Shown: positions 1-8,235, numbered from the stretch's first letter. The stretch is 19,015 bases of DNA from an uncultured Leptotrichia sp. (GCA_937925095.1 CALEXX010000009.1:1-19015), one strand, 5' to 3'. Notes: generated from the letters alone by a model not told the origin. Translations and numbers: made by a program.

Positions 1-107
1 TTCATTTTCTGTTTTACATTGTAAAATTTTAAATAATTCAAAAATATAGTTTTCAGATCATTTTTTAAATTTTCTTTTTGAAACAGTTTTTTTACATTAT
101 TTTCCAA
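1..107 (-). CDS. possible partial gene at the left edge, unknown
   Basis: Downstream of the oppA-like gene a minus-strand frame stays open to the window edge. It would begin at a TTG codon (105-107) with residues LENNVKKLFQKENLKNDL, a Lys/Asn-rich helical-looking sequence. A weak AAAAAGGA lies about 15 bases upstream, which is farther than normal. I recognise no family. In DNA this AT-rich, a 36-codon open frame can occur by chance, so this is only a candidate for the next gene of the metK transcription unit. Confidence 0.2.
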   Translation of the reverse strand, partial: MENNVKKLFQKENLKNDLKTIFLNYLKFYNVKQKM

Positions 108-142
108 TTTTTTTGAGATAGTTCCTTTTTACAATTTAAAAA

Positions 143-1753
143 CTACTTTTCTATATATCCGTAGTTAAAATCTGCTATTCCAGTAATACTTCTTCTTACA
201 ATTCCTTTTATGCTAGGATTTATATAGTGATTTTCAACTGAAAAGTACAATGGTGCAATAACAGCTTCATTTACAAGTATCATTTCTGCTTCATTTGTCT
301 TTTTATCCCTTTCATCCCCTGAAGGCATTTTTGAAATTTCATCAACAAGTAAGTTATATTGTTTTTTTGACCATATACTTTCATTTTTTCCATCATTCTT
401 TTTCCATCTTTCAAGATAAGAAAGGGCATCATCAAACTTTGGCGACCACGTATTTAAAACTATATCATAATCTCCTGTTCTTGTTCTATTCAGCCTTTCC
501 TTGAAAGGAACGACAGTAACATTTGTTTCCAGTCCCAATTTAGTTTTTAATTCTTCCTGCAGAAATTGAATTTCAAGTTTTTCAGGGTCTGAGTTTCCAG
601 ATAACAGATTCAATTTTAATGTTGAAATTCCTAATTCCTTCAATGCTTCAGAATAAAGTTTTTTTGCTTCTTCAATGTCATTATCCTTAAAATTATCAGT
701 ATCAGGATACTTTTCCCTATATTTTTTAGAATATCCTGAAATTATGTTGCTTATTAAAGATTTTGCAACTACTGAACCGTCTTTCTTTATTTCCTTCACA
801 TATTTTTCCCTGTCTATTACAAGCAAAATTGCTTTTCTTAACTTTTTATTCTGCAGATATTTGTTGTTTAAATTAAAATCCAGATACCATACTCTTCCAT
901 TAAGAAAAGTATCTACTGTCCCTTCTTTTTTGTATTTTTCCAGATGATAGTTTTCAACCCTCGACATATCTATTTCCTTATTTTTTATAAGGTCGTCCAC
1001 CACTTTGAAATCTTTTGAAATAACATATTTTATCTCAGGTATTTTTATATTTTTACTATTCCAGTAATATTCATTTTTTTCAAGCAATATTTCATTTTCC
1101 TTGAGGGAAACTATTTTATACGGACCGTTAAAAAGAAAACTGTCCTGTTTTATTGCATATTTATCCTTATGAATATTATAAAATTCCTCTTTCAGCGGAA
1201 CTGTAACCGGTAATGTCAGTATATATTTAAAATATGGTACAGGATTTTCAAGAATAATCTCTAAAGTTCCTTCATCAATCACCCTTACTCCAAGCTCATT
1301 TTCCTGAGCTTTCCCTTCATAATAGGCTTCTGCATTTTTTATTGGAAAAAGCATTTCAGCAAACTGGGCTGCAGTTTTTGGATTCAGGACTCTTTTAAAA
1401 GCAAACAGAAAATCATTTGCAGTAATTTTACTTCCATCACTCCATTTTGCATTTTCCCTAATTTTAAATGTAAGCTTATTTCCTTCTTCCTTAAAGCTTT
1501 CAGCCACTCCACCTGTATAGTTTCCATTTTCATCCAGTCTCAGAAGTCCCTCAAAAATAGACGAATCCACCTGTGCACCAATCATTTCACTGAATAAATG
1601 AGGATCCAGAGTTTTATAATCGCTTCCAAGATTAAATACTATTGGGTCTTTTTCCTTAATTTTTTTTGTATTTCCATTATTTTTAGAAAAACATCCTGTT
1701 ATCGACAGCACTACCGCTAATATTAAAAACAGTATACCTGTATTCCTTTTCAC
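143..1753 (-). CDS. oligopeptide-binding lipoprotein, OppA/SBP_bac_5 family
   Basis: This is a 536-residue extracytoplasmic solute-binding protein of an ABC importer, family 5 (oligopeptides, sometimes dipeptides or nickel). The N-terminus is a lipoprotein signal: KR, a hydrophobic stretch, then the lipobox SITGC with the lipidated Cys at residue 21. The mature part opens with the typical FNLGSDYKTLDPHLFSE and continues with EGLLRLDENG, the AESFKEEGNKLTFKIRENAKWSDG core and ANDFLFAFKRVLNP. These match the OppA fold of two lobes that close on a peptide. The start is GTG with AAAGGAG five bases upstream. It begins 19 bases after the metK stop with no terminator between, so it is probably co-transcribed from the SAM-riboswitch promoter. 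No permease or ATPase genes are visible, so its partners must lie elsewhere. Ligand specificity cannot be read from sequence. Confidence 0.9.
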   Translation of the reverse strand: MKRNTGILFLILAVVLSITGCFSKNNGNTKKIKEKDPIVFNLGSDYKTLDPHLFSEMIGAQVDSSIFEGLLRLDENGNYTGGVAESFKEEGNKLTFKIRENAKWSDGSKITANDFLFAFKRVLNPKTAAQFAEMLFPIKNAEAYYEGKAQENELGVRVIDEGTLEIILENPVPYFKYILTLPVTVPLKEEFYNIHKDKYAIKQDSFLFNGPYKIVSLKENEILLEKNEYYWNSKNIKIPEIKYVISKDFKVVDDLIKNKEIDMSRVENYHLEKYKKEGTVDTFLNGRVWYLDFNLNNKYLQNKKLRKAILLVIDREKYVKEIKKDGSVVAKSLISNIISGYSKKYREKYPDTDNFKDNDIEEAKKLYSEALKELGISTLKLNLLSGNSDPEKLEIQFLQEELKTKLGLETNVTVVPFKERLNRTRTGDYDIVLNTWSPKFDDALSYLERWKKNDGKNESIWSKKQYNLLVDEISKMPSGDERDKKTNEAEMILVNEAVIAPLYFSVENHYINPSIKGIVRRSITGIADFNYGYIEK

Positions 1754-1772
1754 ATTTTCTCCTTTAATATTT

Positions 1773-2921
1773 TTATAAATAACTTTTTATTTCATCAACC
1801 TTATTCAATCTTTCCCAAGGTAAGTCTATATCAGTTCTTCCTATATGTCCAAATGCGGCTAAATCCTGATATCTGAACTTAGGTTTTCTCAATTCAAGTT
1901 CCCTTTCTATTCCTCTTGGAGTAAGATCAAATATTTTTTCTACTATTTCTTCTATTTTACCTTCTTCAACAGTCGAAGTTCCAAAAGTTTCCACTCTTAT
2001 AGAAACAGGTTCTACAACCCCTATTGCATATGAAAGCTGGACTTCACATTTTGTAGCTATTCCTGCTGCAACTATATTTTTTGCAATCCATCTTGCTGCA
2101 TAAGCGGCAGATCTGTCAACCTTTGAAGGATCTTTTCCTGAGAATGCTCCTCCTCCATGTCTAAAGTACCCTCCATAAGTATCGATTATTATTTTTCTTC
2201 CTGTCAGTCCCGAATCTCCATGAGGACCACCTATTACAAATCTTCCAGTAGGGTTTATATGATATTTTCTCACGTTAGCATAATCAAGTCCATATTTTTC
2301 CAGTACTGGCTTTATAACCTCTTCCTTCAGATCTCCTTCTATTTTTTCCTTTGTTACATCCTCGTCATGCTGTACAGATAGGACAACTGTATCAACACCT
2401 TTAATTTTACCATTTTCATCGTAAATCAGTGTCACCTGTGCTTTTGCATCAGGTCTTGCCCATGCTAGAGTTTTATCTCTTGTAAGTCTTGTAAGCCTTA
2501 CTATTATTTCTCTTGCAAGTACCATTGCTAAAGGCATAAGTTCTTCCGTCTCGTTTACTGCTCCACCAAACATGATTCCCTGGTCTCCTGCTCCTCCAGT
2601 GTCTACACCCATTGAAATATCTGGAGATTGGGAATGGATAGTATTAAGTACTCCACAGTCAGAGTCGAATCCCATTCCAGGTTTATAACCTATTTCATCG
2701 ATTTTATCCCTTACAATTTTCTGTACATCAACATATGTTGTTGTTGTTATTTCTCCTCCTACAACTACAAGCCCTGTTGTTGCAAATGTTTCACAAGCCA
2801 CTCTGGCATTTACGTCTTCTGAAAGACATGCGTCTAATACTGCATCTGAAATCTGATCACATATTTTATCAGGATGCCCTGGTGATACAAATTCTGATGT
2901 AAAATAAATGTTCTTTGACAT
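1773..2921 (-). CDS. metK: S-adenosylmethionine synthetase (methionine adenosyltransferase)
   Basis: This cytoplasmic enzyme makes S-adenosylmethionine from methionine and ATP, releasing phosphate and pyrophosphate. The protein is 382 residues, normal for MetK. Visible signatures are SPGHPDKICDQISDAVLDAC near residues 13-32 (ATP and metal site), the hallmark GAGDQGIMFGGA near residue 110, and DPSKVDRSAAYAARWIAKN near residue 265 (P-loop-like phosphate site). The start is supported by AAGGAGG six bases upstream. A SAM-I riboswitch with an intrinsic terminator precedes it, so high SAM should stop transcription before the gene. The oppA-like lipoprotein gene follows at once and is likely under the same control. 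Confidence 0.98.
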   Translation of the reverse strand: MSKNIYFTSEFVSPGHPDKICDQISDAVLDACLSEDVNARVACETFATTGLVVVGGEITTTTYVDVQKIVRDKIDEIGYKPGMGFDSDCGVLNTIHSQSPDISMGVDTGGAGDQGIMFGGAVNETEELMPLAMVLAREIIVRLTRLTRDKTLAWARPDAKAQVTLIYDENGKIKGVDTVVLSVQHDEDVTKEKIEGDLKEEVIKPVLEKYGLDYANVRKYHINPTGRFVIGGPHGDSGLTGRKIIIDTYGGYFRHGGGAFSGKDPSKVDRSAAYAARWIAKNIVAAGIATKCEVQLSYAIGVVEPVSIRVETFGTSTVEEGKIEEIVEKIFDLTPRGIERELELRKPKFRYQDLAAFGHIGRTDIDLPWERLNKVDEIKSYL

Positions 2922-2982
2922 TTTTTTCCTCCTTAAATTTAATTTTCAAATTTAGAGTTTTTTATATCAGGTAATTTCTTAT

Positions 2983-3007
2983 AAAAAAAACTCTTCACAA
3001 AGAAGAG
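2983..3007 (-). terminator. expression-platform terminator of the SAM riboswitch
   Basis: On the minus strand a 6-bp stem CTCTTC/GAAGAG with a 5-base loop is followed by eight T. It lies just after the aptamer P1 3' strand, where the off-state terminator of a SAM-I switch is expected. The AAGAATTTGTAATTC segment between them could take part in an alternative antiterminator, which is inference. Confidence 0.9.
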
Positions 3008-3017
3008 AATTACAAAT

Positions 3018-3121
3018 TCTTATCTTCGCATTTTTTATGCCGGGAATTGGCACCTTATATTTTCATACAGGTTGCCGGATACTAGTAACGGGCCCGTCCC
3101 TCATATCTCTCTGGATAAGTT
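3018..3121 (-). promoter_or_regulatory. SAM-I (S-box) riboswitch aptamer
   Basis: On the minus strand the conserved S-box core is present in order: CTTATCCAGAGAGATATGAG (P1 5' strand plus the K-turn region), GAGGGACGGGCCCG, CCGGCAACCT, AAGGTGCCAATTCC, GGCA..TGCGAAGATAAG (P4 and the P1 3' strand). CTTATC pairs with GATAAG to close P1. In this class SAM binding stabilises P1 and the terminator forms, repressing downstream genes, here metK and probably the oppA-like gene. The order of the elements leaves little room for another interpretation. Confidence 0.97.
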
Positions 3122-3141
3122 GCATATTTAACTGTTTGTAT

Positions 3142-3170
3142 ATTATAAATTATTTTTTTGATTATGTCAA
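3142..3170 (-). promoter_or_regulatory. promoter of the metK riboswitch transcript
   Basis: On the minus strand TTGACA (3165-3170) and TATAAT (3142-3147) are separated by exactly 17 bases, a full consensus housekeeping promoter. Transcription should begin near 3135, about 15 bases before the riboswitch aptamer. Confidence 0.92.
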
Positions 3171-3275
3171 TTTTTATTTGACACACTTATAAAATTTTTA
3201 ATCTGAATTTTTATATGTTCTTTTTCAGATACTATAATTCTTATATTTTTCCCACTTCTGAATATATTATATTAT

Positions 3276-3866
3276 TTATTCTATTTCACGTCTTCCTTCT
3301 AACGATCTTCCCAATGTAGCCATATCAGTAAACTCAATATTTCCTCCCATAGGAATTCCACTTGCAATCTGTGATACTTTTACCCCTTTATTTTTCATCA
3401 TTTTTATAAGATAAAGTGCTGTTGTTTCTCCTTCCATATCAGGATTTAAAGCCAGGATTACTTCTTCCACATCTTTTTCATCAAGCCTTTTCATTAGTTC
3501 AGATATATTCAAATCTTCTATTGTCACTCCATTAAGGGGATCAATTTTTCCGCCCAGCACATGATAAAGACCATTATATGTTTCTGATTTCTCAAAAGCA
3601 ATTATGTCCTTTACACTTTCCACTATACATATGACACTTTTGTCCCTTTTCTCACTTGAACAGATTTCACATATTTCCCCCTCGCATAAATTTCCACAGA
3701 TTGAACAGTGTTTTATGCTAGTATATGCATCCTTTATAGTTGAAAGCATATTTTCAATCTCAATTTCATTTTTTTCAAGTATGTCAAAAGCTATTCTCAT
3801 GGCACTTTTTTTACCTATTCCAGGCAGTTTCCCAAAAACTTCTATAAGCTCATCCAATTTTTTCAT
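3276..3866 (-). CDS. recR: recombination mediator RecR
   Basis: RecR works with RecO (and RecF) to load RecA on SSB-coated single-stranded DNA during gap repair. The protein is 196 residues, the usual length. The domains are in order. A helix-hairpin-helix DNA-binding motif LPGIGKKSAMRIAF spans residues 14-27. A C4 zinc finger uses Cys54, Cys57, Cys66 and Cys69, with an extra Cys61 inside. A TOPRIM domain begins at CIVESVKDIIAFEK and ends in the conserved region ASGIPMGGNIEFTDMATLGR. The start has AAAGGTG seven bases upstream. The usual companions dnaX and ybaB are not next to it; it sits between pyk and the metK unit, with a hairpin terminator on the pyk side, so its own promoter should lie in that short gap. 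Confidence 0.97.
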   Translation of the reverse strand: MKKLDELIEVFGKLPGIGKKSAMRIAFDILEKNEIEIENMLSTIKDAYTSIKHCSICGNLCEGEICEICSSEKRDKSVICIVESVKDIIAFEKSETYNGLYHVLGGKIDPLNGVTIEDLNISELMKRLDEKDVEEVILALNPDMEGETTALYLIKMMKNKGVKVSQIASGIPMGGNIEFTDMATLGRSLEGRREIE

Positions 3867-3894
3867 TATTTCACCTTTTATTGTATTTTCTATA

Positions 3895-3936
3895 AATAAA
3901 GAGGAGCTTCACAGTCTCGCCAGCTCCCTTTATTTA
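3895..3936 (-). terminator. hairpin terminator after pyk
   Basis: Between pyk and recR an inverted repeat pairs AATAAAG..GAGCT with AGCTC..CTTTATT around a loop of about 13 bases. The GC-rich inner stem AGCTC/GAGCT is flanked by A/T-rich arms. It probably ends the pfkA-pyk transcript, although the T tract (CTCTTTATTTAT) is interrupted. Confidence 0.6.
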
Positions 3937-3970
3937 TTTCTTTATCTGTTTTTATTTAATTTAAGAGTTA

Positions 3971-5401
3971 TTATTCTCCAATTCTTTCAATTTTGAATGT
4001 ATTTGTTGTTCCAGTTTCAGAAATTCCTGTAACAAATACTACTAAATCTCCATTTTTAACTTCTTCGTGAACTGAAGCTATTTCTTTAGCTTTTCTGAAG
4101 AAATCATCAGCTACATCAAGGTTTTTCTCAACATATGCTCTGACTCCTCTTACTAAAGACAATTGTCTTGCTGTCTGTTCACTGTCAGTAAGAGCTATTA
4201 TAGGTACAGTAGGTCCGTATTTTCTTATCATTCTTGCAGCTCTTCCTGTTTTAGTCCAGCAAAGAATTAGTTTAGCATCAAGTGCTTCAGAAGAACTTAC
4301 TGCTCCTCTTGAAATTGCTTCTGTTACAGTAATATTTGTTGACCCATCGATTTCGATGTTTTTATATCTTTTAAATTCATCAGTTCTTTTTGAAATATCT
4401 GCCATCATTTTAACAGCTTCTATAGGATATTTACCTTTTGCAGATTCTCCTGATAACATTACAGCATCAGTACCATCTAAAATAGCATTTGCAACGTCTC
4501 CTGCTTCTGCTCTTGTAGGTCTTGGGTTTCTAATCATTGAGTCAAGCATTTGTGTTGCAGTTATAACAGGTTTTCCTACTTTGTTACATTTTCTTATCAT
4601 CATTTTTTGCATAAATGGAACTTCTTCAGCAGGTATTTCTACCCCAAGATCTCCTCTTGCTACCATTATTGCATCACTTAATTCAAGAATTTCATCAAAG
4701 TTATCTACACCTTCCTGATTTTCTATCTTAGAAATAATCTGTATTTTAGATCCTCCATTTTCATCAAGAACTCTTCTAACTTCAGCAACGTCAGATGCTT
4801 TTCTTATGAATGAAGCCGCAACAAAATCAACTCCCTTTTCACAACCGAATTTCAAATCAGCTATATCCTTTTCAGCTAATGCAGGTAATCCTACAGAAAC
4901 TCCTGGAAGGTTAACCCCTTTAGTTTCTCCTAATTCTCCTGTATTTTTTATTTCACAGAAAATTTCATTTCCTTTTATTTCAAGTACTTCAAGTCCAATC
5001 AATCCATCATCTAAAAGAATAGTATTTCCTGGTTTCAAATCATTAACAATTCCTGGGTATGAAACTGATATTTTATCCTTGTTTCCTACATGAGAATAAT
5101 CAGTTGTAATTGTTATTTTGTTTCCAGCTTCCAGTAGAACGTCATTTCCACCTTCTAATTTTCCTGTTCTTATTTCAGGTCCTTTTGTATCAAGTAATAT
5201 TCCTATGTATCTTCCTGTATTATCTGTTATTTCTCTAAGTCTGTCAATTCTTCCTCCATGCTCTTCGTAATCCCCATGAGAGAAATTCAATCTCATTATG
5301 TTCATTCCATTTTGAACTAACTGCTGTAACATTTCAGAACTTTCGCTTTTTGGTCCTATTGTACAGATGACCTTTGTCATTTTTATTTTCATATGTTTCA
5401 T
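3971..5401 (-). CDS. pyk: pyruvate kinase
   Basis: This enzyme transfers the phosphoryl group of phosphoenolpyruvate to ADP, the last ATP-yielding step of glycolysis. The 476-residue protein has KVICTIGPKSES near the N-terminus, MRLNFSHGDYEEH, DTKGPEIRTGKLEG, the catalytic loop IISKIENQEGVDNFDEILE, DAIMVARGDLGVEIPAEEVP (Mg and substrate site) and ATQMLDSMIRNPRPTRAEAGDVANAILDGTDAVMLSGE. It ends after the regulatory C domain and lacks the extra PEP-utiliser domain found in many Bacillus-type enzymes. The start has AGGAGG six bases upstream and gives MKHMKIKMTKV; internal ATGs at residues 4 and 8 have no comparable site. It follows pfkA by 52 bases with no terminator, so the two glycolytic kinase genes are most likely one transcription unit, the order seen in many low-GC bacteria. 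Confidence 0.97.
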   Translation of the reverse strand: MKHMKIKMTKVICTIGPKSESSEMLQQLVQNGMNIMRLNFSHGDYEEHGGRIDRLREITDNTGRYIGILLDTKGPEIRTGKLEGGNDVLLEAGNKITITTDYSHVGNKDKISVSYPGIVNDLKPGNTILLDDGLIGLEVLEIKGNEIFCEIKNTGELGETKGVNLPGVSVGLPALAEKDIADLKFGCEKGVDFVAASFIRKASDVAEVRRVLDENGGSKIQIISKIENQEGVDNFDEILELSDAIMVARGDLGVEIPAEEVPFMQKMMIRKCNKVGKPVITATQMLDSMIRNPRPTRAEAGDVANAILDGTDAVMLSGESAKGKYPIEAVKMMADISKRTDEFKRYKNIEIDGSTNITVTEAISRGAVSSSEALDAKLILCWTKTGRAARMIRKYGPTVPIIALTDSEQTARQLSLVRGVRAYVEKNLDVADDFFRKAKEIASVHEEVKNGDLVVFVTGISETGTTNTFKIERIGE

Positions 5402-5453
5402 TTTTTTCCTCCTATAAATATCTTAAGTTTATAAAATACGTTATTGTCTGTTA

Positions 5454-6416
5454 TTATAATGACAACATGTTAGCTATTGCATAATCTGCAAATGAACTTT
5501 TAGTATAATTTTCCCATGCGTATGCTAATGGGTGAGTAGTAACTTTTTCACTCTGTATTCCTACCATTAGTCCCCCTTCACCTGCTTCAAGCAGTTCAAC
5601 AGCTTTTACTCCCATTCTTGTTGCAAGTATTCTGTCAAATGCTGTAGGTGAACCTCCTCTTTGAACGTGTCCTAATATTGTAACTCTTATGCTTGTATCT
5701 ACTTTTTTAGCAAGCTCCTTTTGTATTTCTACAACGTTTCCTACTCCTTCAGCTACTATGATTATGTCATAAAGTTTTCCTTCTCCTCTTCTGAATTTAA
5801 TAACTTCAGCCATATCATCTATTGAAAATTCAACTTCTGGAATAAGTACTCCACTTGCTCCTCCTGCTATTGCAGAATATAATGCAAGATCTCCACAGTT
5901 TCTTCCCATAACTTCGATTAAATATGTTCTTTCATGAGAAATTGCTGTATCTTTTATTTTTGATATTGCATCAAGTATTATATTTAAAGCTGTATCGTAT
6001 CCAATTGTATAATCTGTTCCTGCAACGTCATTATCTATTGTTCCAGGTATTCCTATTGTCTTTATTCCATGCTCTGTATATAAGTAGTGCGCTCCATGAA
6101 ACGAACCGTCTCCACCTATTACAACTAATCCATCTATTCCTCTTTTTTTCAAATTTTCTGCGGCTTTCGCTCTTACCTCAGGATCTTTAAATTCAGGCAA
6201 TCTAGCTGATAGCAAAATTGTCCCTCCCTGATCTGCAATTCCACTTACACTAAGTGCTGTCATCTGGAATATCTGGTCTTCATACAGTCCTTTATATCCT
6301 CTTTTGATACCATAAACTTCAATTCCTTTAGTCATGGCTGTTTTTGCCACAGCTCTTACAGCGGTATTCATCCCCTGTGAATCTCCTCCACTTGTTAAAA
6401 TTGCAATTTTTTTCAT
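5454..6416 (-). CDS. pfkA: ATP-dependent 6-phosphofructokinase
   Basis: This enzyme phosphorylates fructose 6-phosphate to fructose 1,6-bisphosphate, the committed step of glycolysis. At 320 residues it is the length of the bacterial ATP enzyme. Visible motifs are ILTSGGDSQGMNTAVRAV (ATP site), VIGGDGSFHGAHYL with the GGDG signature, the catalytic loop GTIDNDVAGTDYTIGYDTA, EVMGRNCGDLALY, and LGHVQRGGSPTAFDRILATR near the C-terminus. The Gly of GGDG favours ATP over pyrophosphate as donor. The first motif reads GGDSQGMN where Escherichia coli has GGDAPGMN, a modest variation. AGAAGGAG precedes the ATG by seven bases, and a good promoter lies at 6459-6487. It is the first gene of the pfkA-pyk pair. 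Confidence 0.97.
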   Translation of the reverse strand: MKKIAILTSGGDSQGMNTAVRAVAKTAMTKGIEVYGIKRGYKGLYEDQIFQMTALSVSGIADQGGTILLSARLPEFKDPEVRAKAAENLKKRGIDGLVVIGGDGSFHGAHYLYTEHGIKTIGIPGTIDNDVAGTDYTIGYDTALNIILDAISKIKDTAISHERTYLIEVMGRNCGDLALYSAIAGGASGVLIPEVEFSIDDMAEVIKFRRGEGKLYDIIIVAEGVGNVVEIQKELAKKVDTSIRVTILGHVQRGGSPTAFDRILATRMGVKAVELLEAGEGGLMVGIQSEKVTTHPLAYAWENYTKSSFADYAIANMLSL

Positions 6417-6458
6417 ATTTTTCTCCTTCTATCTTTTCCTCTTTTCTGTATTGGATAA

Positions 6459-6487
6459 ATAATAGCATTTTTTTTGCTTTTTTTCAA
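6459..6487 (-). promoter_or_regulatory. promoter of pfkA-pyk
   Basis: On the minus strand TTGAAA (6482-6487), a 17-base spacer and TATTAT (6459-6464), with TG one base before the -10 (extended -10). This places the start near 6452, 35 bases upstream of the pfkA start codon. Confidence 0.8.
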
Positions 6488-6505
6488 TGTTTATTTTAAA
6501 ATTTG

Positions 6506-7777
6506 TCACTTTATTACACATCCTGAAGAATCATTGTCATACACAGGCTCTGCGTGAATTAAAACTCTTTTTATATTTTTATACTTATGTTTTATAAACT
6601 TTGAAATTTTATTTGTTATTTCGTGTGCTTCATCTATTGTTAAAGACTTGTTCATACGTACATCTATAAATAGATATATGTTTTTTCCTGAAGTTGTCAT
6701 TCTAAAGTCGTGGGCATTTTCTATTTCATCAAATTCTGAAAGATCCCTTCTTACACCTTCCAGAAGTTCCTCATCCTGTGAATCAAGAAGTATAAGTGCA
6801 TTATCTCTTATCAGATTATATCCTGAATACATTATGTAAATTGCAACTATAACCCCTACAAGCACATCAAATACAGGATTTATTTTTGAAAGCAGTATTC
6901 CCGCCAGAACTGATACCGAGACAACTATATCTGCCTTGTAGTCTTCCAGAAGGGAATTTATCAGTGCTCCCCTGTAATCTTTTATCTTATTTTTCATGAA
7001 AATCAATTGAAATATTTTTATATTTATTACTATAACCGTTATAATTAACGGCATTGGAGATGTAATAACTTCCCCCTTCAGTTGAAAAAGCTCCACTATA
7101 TTTTCCTTTATTATATTAAATGCTGTAATCATTATAAAAGTACCAATAATAACACTGAATACAGATTCTATTTTTCCATGCCCGAAGGGATGTTCCTTGT
7201 CTTCAGGATTTTCTCCAACCTTCAGTCCGATAATTACAAGTATATTTGTTATAAGGTCTGAGAGGGAATTCAATCCATCTGAAATAAGCGACACGCTTTT
7301 AAAAACATGTCCTGAAACTATTTTAAGTAATGCAAGAACTATATTTACAGCTATTGCAAATTTTGAGACAAAAATCATTCTCCTGCTCTGTTTTCTCTCT
7401 TCTCTAAAATTTCCAAGTTCATAAAATCCATCCTTATTTTTTACAAAACGCTGTTTCTCAAGAAAATTATTCATGTATTTGTGATTTTCCACAACAAGTG
7501 AATCAAAATTATTGTTTATAAGCCAGTTTATAAGGTATTTCAACAATATTGAACCAAAACCGTTATTTCTGAGTTTTTTATTGATGAATATCCTTTTAAG
7601 GCATGCTCTTTCCGTTAGTTCAACTATTGCATATCCTAGAATGTTCTCTTTTTCAGTTATGTAAAAAAGACTTTCTGAATTATTTTCTCCCTTAAATTCA
7701 AAATCATCATCCAGTTTTTTCAGTTGCTCAAACAATTTAGTATTTTTTCTAGTTTTTTCCAGTTTTACTATTTCCAT
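6506..7777 (-). CDS. fusion of GNAT acetyltransferase and CDF metal efflux transporter
   Basis: One 423-residue frame joins two families. Residues 1 to about 125 look like a GNAT acetyltransferase: FYITEKENILGYAIVEL, then LKRIFINKKLRNNGFGSILLKYLI, in which R70-N-N-G-F-G75 is the acetyl-CoA pyrophosphate loop, then FLEKQRFVKNKDGFYELG. After a charged linker (NFREERKQSRR), residues 135-423 are a cation diffusion facilitator: several membrane segments, LISDGLNSLSDL in the second, HPFGHGKIES in the following loop, LLEDYKADIVVSV in the fifth, and a cytoplasmic tail ending in HAEPVYD. The membrane metal site reads N170-xxx-D174 and D279-xxx-D283, the pattern known from manganese-exporting CDFs such as MntE, rather than the His/Asp set of zinc exporters; manganese export is therefore inferred. 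GGGAGA precedes the start. It stands alone between the SRP RNA gene and pfkA. Confidence 0.92.
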   Translation of the reverse strand: MEIVKLEKTRKNTKLFEQLKKLDDDFEFKGENNSESLFYITEKENILGYAIVELTERACLKRIFINKKLRNNGFGSILLKYLINWLINNNFDSLVVENHKYMNNFLEKQRFVKNKDGFYELGNFREERKQSRRMIFVSKFAIAVNIVLALLKIVSGHVFKSVSLISDGLNSLSDLITNILVIIGLKVGENPEDKEHPFGHGKIESVFSVIIGTFIMITAFNIIKENIVELFQLKGEVITSPMPLIITVIVINIKIFQLIFMKNKIKDYRGALINSLLEDYKADIVVSVSVLAGILLSKINPVFDVLVGVIVAIYIMYSGYNLIRDNALILLDSQDEELLEGVRRDLSEFDEIENAHDFRMTTSGKNIYLFIDVRMNKSLTIDEAHEITNKISKFIKHKYKNIKRVLIHAEPVYDNDSSGCVIK

Positions 7778-7814
7778 TTCAAACTTTCTCCCTGATAATT
7801 CAAATCAAATATTA

Positions 7815-7850
7815 TAAAAAAATAGCAATTAAGATTTCCTTTCTTGCTAT
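7815..7850 (-). terminator. intrinsic terminator downstream of the SRP RNA
   Basis: On the minus strand ATAGCAA (7844-7850) pairs with TTGCTAT (7822-7828) around a 15-base loop and is followed by seven T. It lies about 40 bases past the 3' arm of the SRP RNA, fitting a precursor that is trimmed afterwards. Confidence 0.75.
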
Positions 7851-7887
7851 GCTGTAACATTGTCTTTTTATTGGTTGTAAATATGCT

Positions 7888-8159
7888 TTTGTCATACATC
7901 GGGCTCTCGAAAGAATTTTACCACCTGTTTCTCACCTTAAGGACTCAAAAACAGCGACCCTGTAAACCTAGAGAAATTAACTTAGTGCTGCTTCGTTCCC
8001 GCCCTGACACGGTTCGCTAACTCTCTACAATACAGGACTATTTTCTCAACACCCTTAAAGCAAGGCTTTGATACTAAAACTTCCCTTAAGCCCGACATCA
8101 CCTCTACTAAAGCGGATTGTAGATACAGGGCACCGCTAACTCCCCAGCTAGTATGACAA
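7888..8159 (-). ncRNA. ffs: signal recognition particle RNA, long Bacillus-type with Alu domain
   Basis: The minus strand carries an RNA of about 270 bases with both SRP domains. Near the 5' end is the Alu signature GGGGAGTTAGCGGTGCCCTG. The S domain holds TGTCAGGGCGGGAACGAAGC followed by AGCAC, with the GGAA tetraloop and the CAGG/AAGCAG asymmetric loop bound by Ffh. The two bases closing the tetraloop stem read CG/CG instead of the common CC/GG, a pairing-preserving change. The ends close as a long helix: TTTGTCATAC at the 5' side pairs with GTATGACAAA at the 3' side. A consensus promoter (8165-8193) and a terminator (7815-7850) frame it. The RNA joins Ffh to target nascent membrane and secreted proteins to the translocon. 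Exact mature ends are estimated. Confidence 0.95.
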
Positions 8160-8164
8160 AATGT

Positions 8165-8193
8165 ATTGTATCATTTTTTTTTACTGTTGTCAA
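8165..8193 (-). promoter_or_regulatory. promoter of the SRP RNA gene
   Basis: On the minus strand TTGACA (8188-8193), a 17-base spacer and TACAAT (8165-8170) with TG one base before the -10. The predicted start, near 8158, coincides with the 5' strand of the closing SRP helix. Confidence 0.9.
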
Positions 8194-8235
8194 TCTTTAA
8201 GTTCTCAAAATTACAATTCTGTTTATTAAATTTTA

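Noticed and set aside
2157..2381. Plus-strand open frame opposite metK
   Set aside because: Shadow of metK with no start signals; similar antisense frames in pyk, pfkA, nfo and the LtrA gene were dropped for the same reason.
3604..3996. Plus-strand open frame of 130 codons opposite recR
   Set aside because: It is antisense to the fully conserved RecR frame, is rich in Phe, Ser and Leu as expected from the complement of Lys- and Glu-rich codons, and has no ribosome site.
7888..8159. The structured RNA as a 6S RNA, tmRNA or RNase P candidate
   Set aside because: The Alu signature GTTAGCGGTGCCC and the GGAA loop with AAGCAGC identify SRP RNA; no tRNA-like ends or P4 elements are present.
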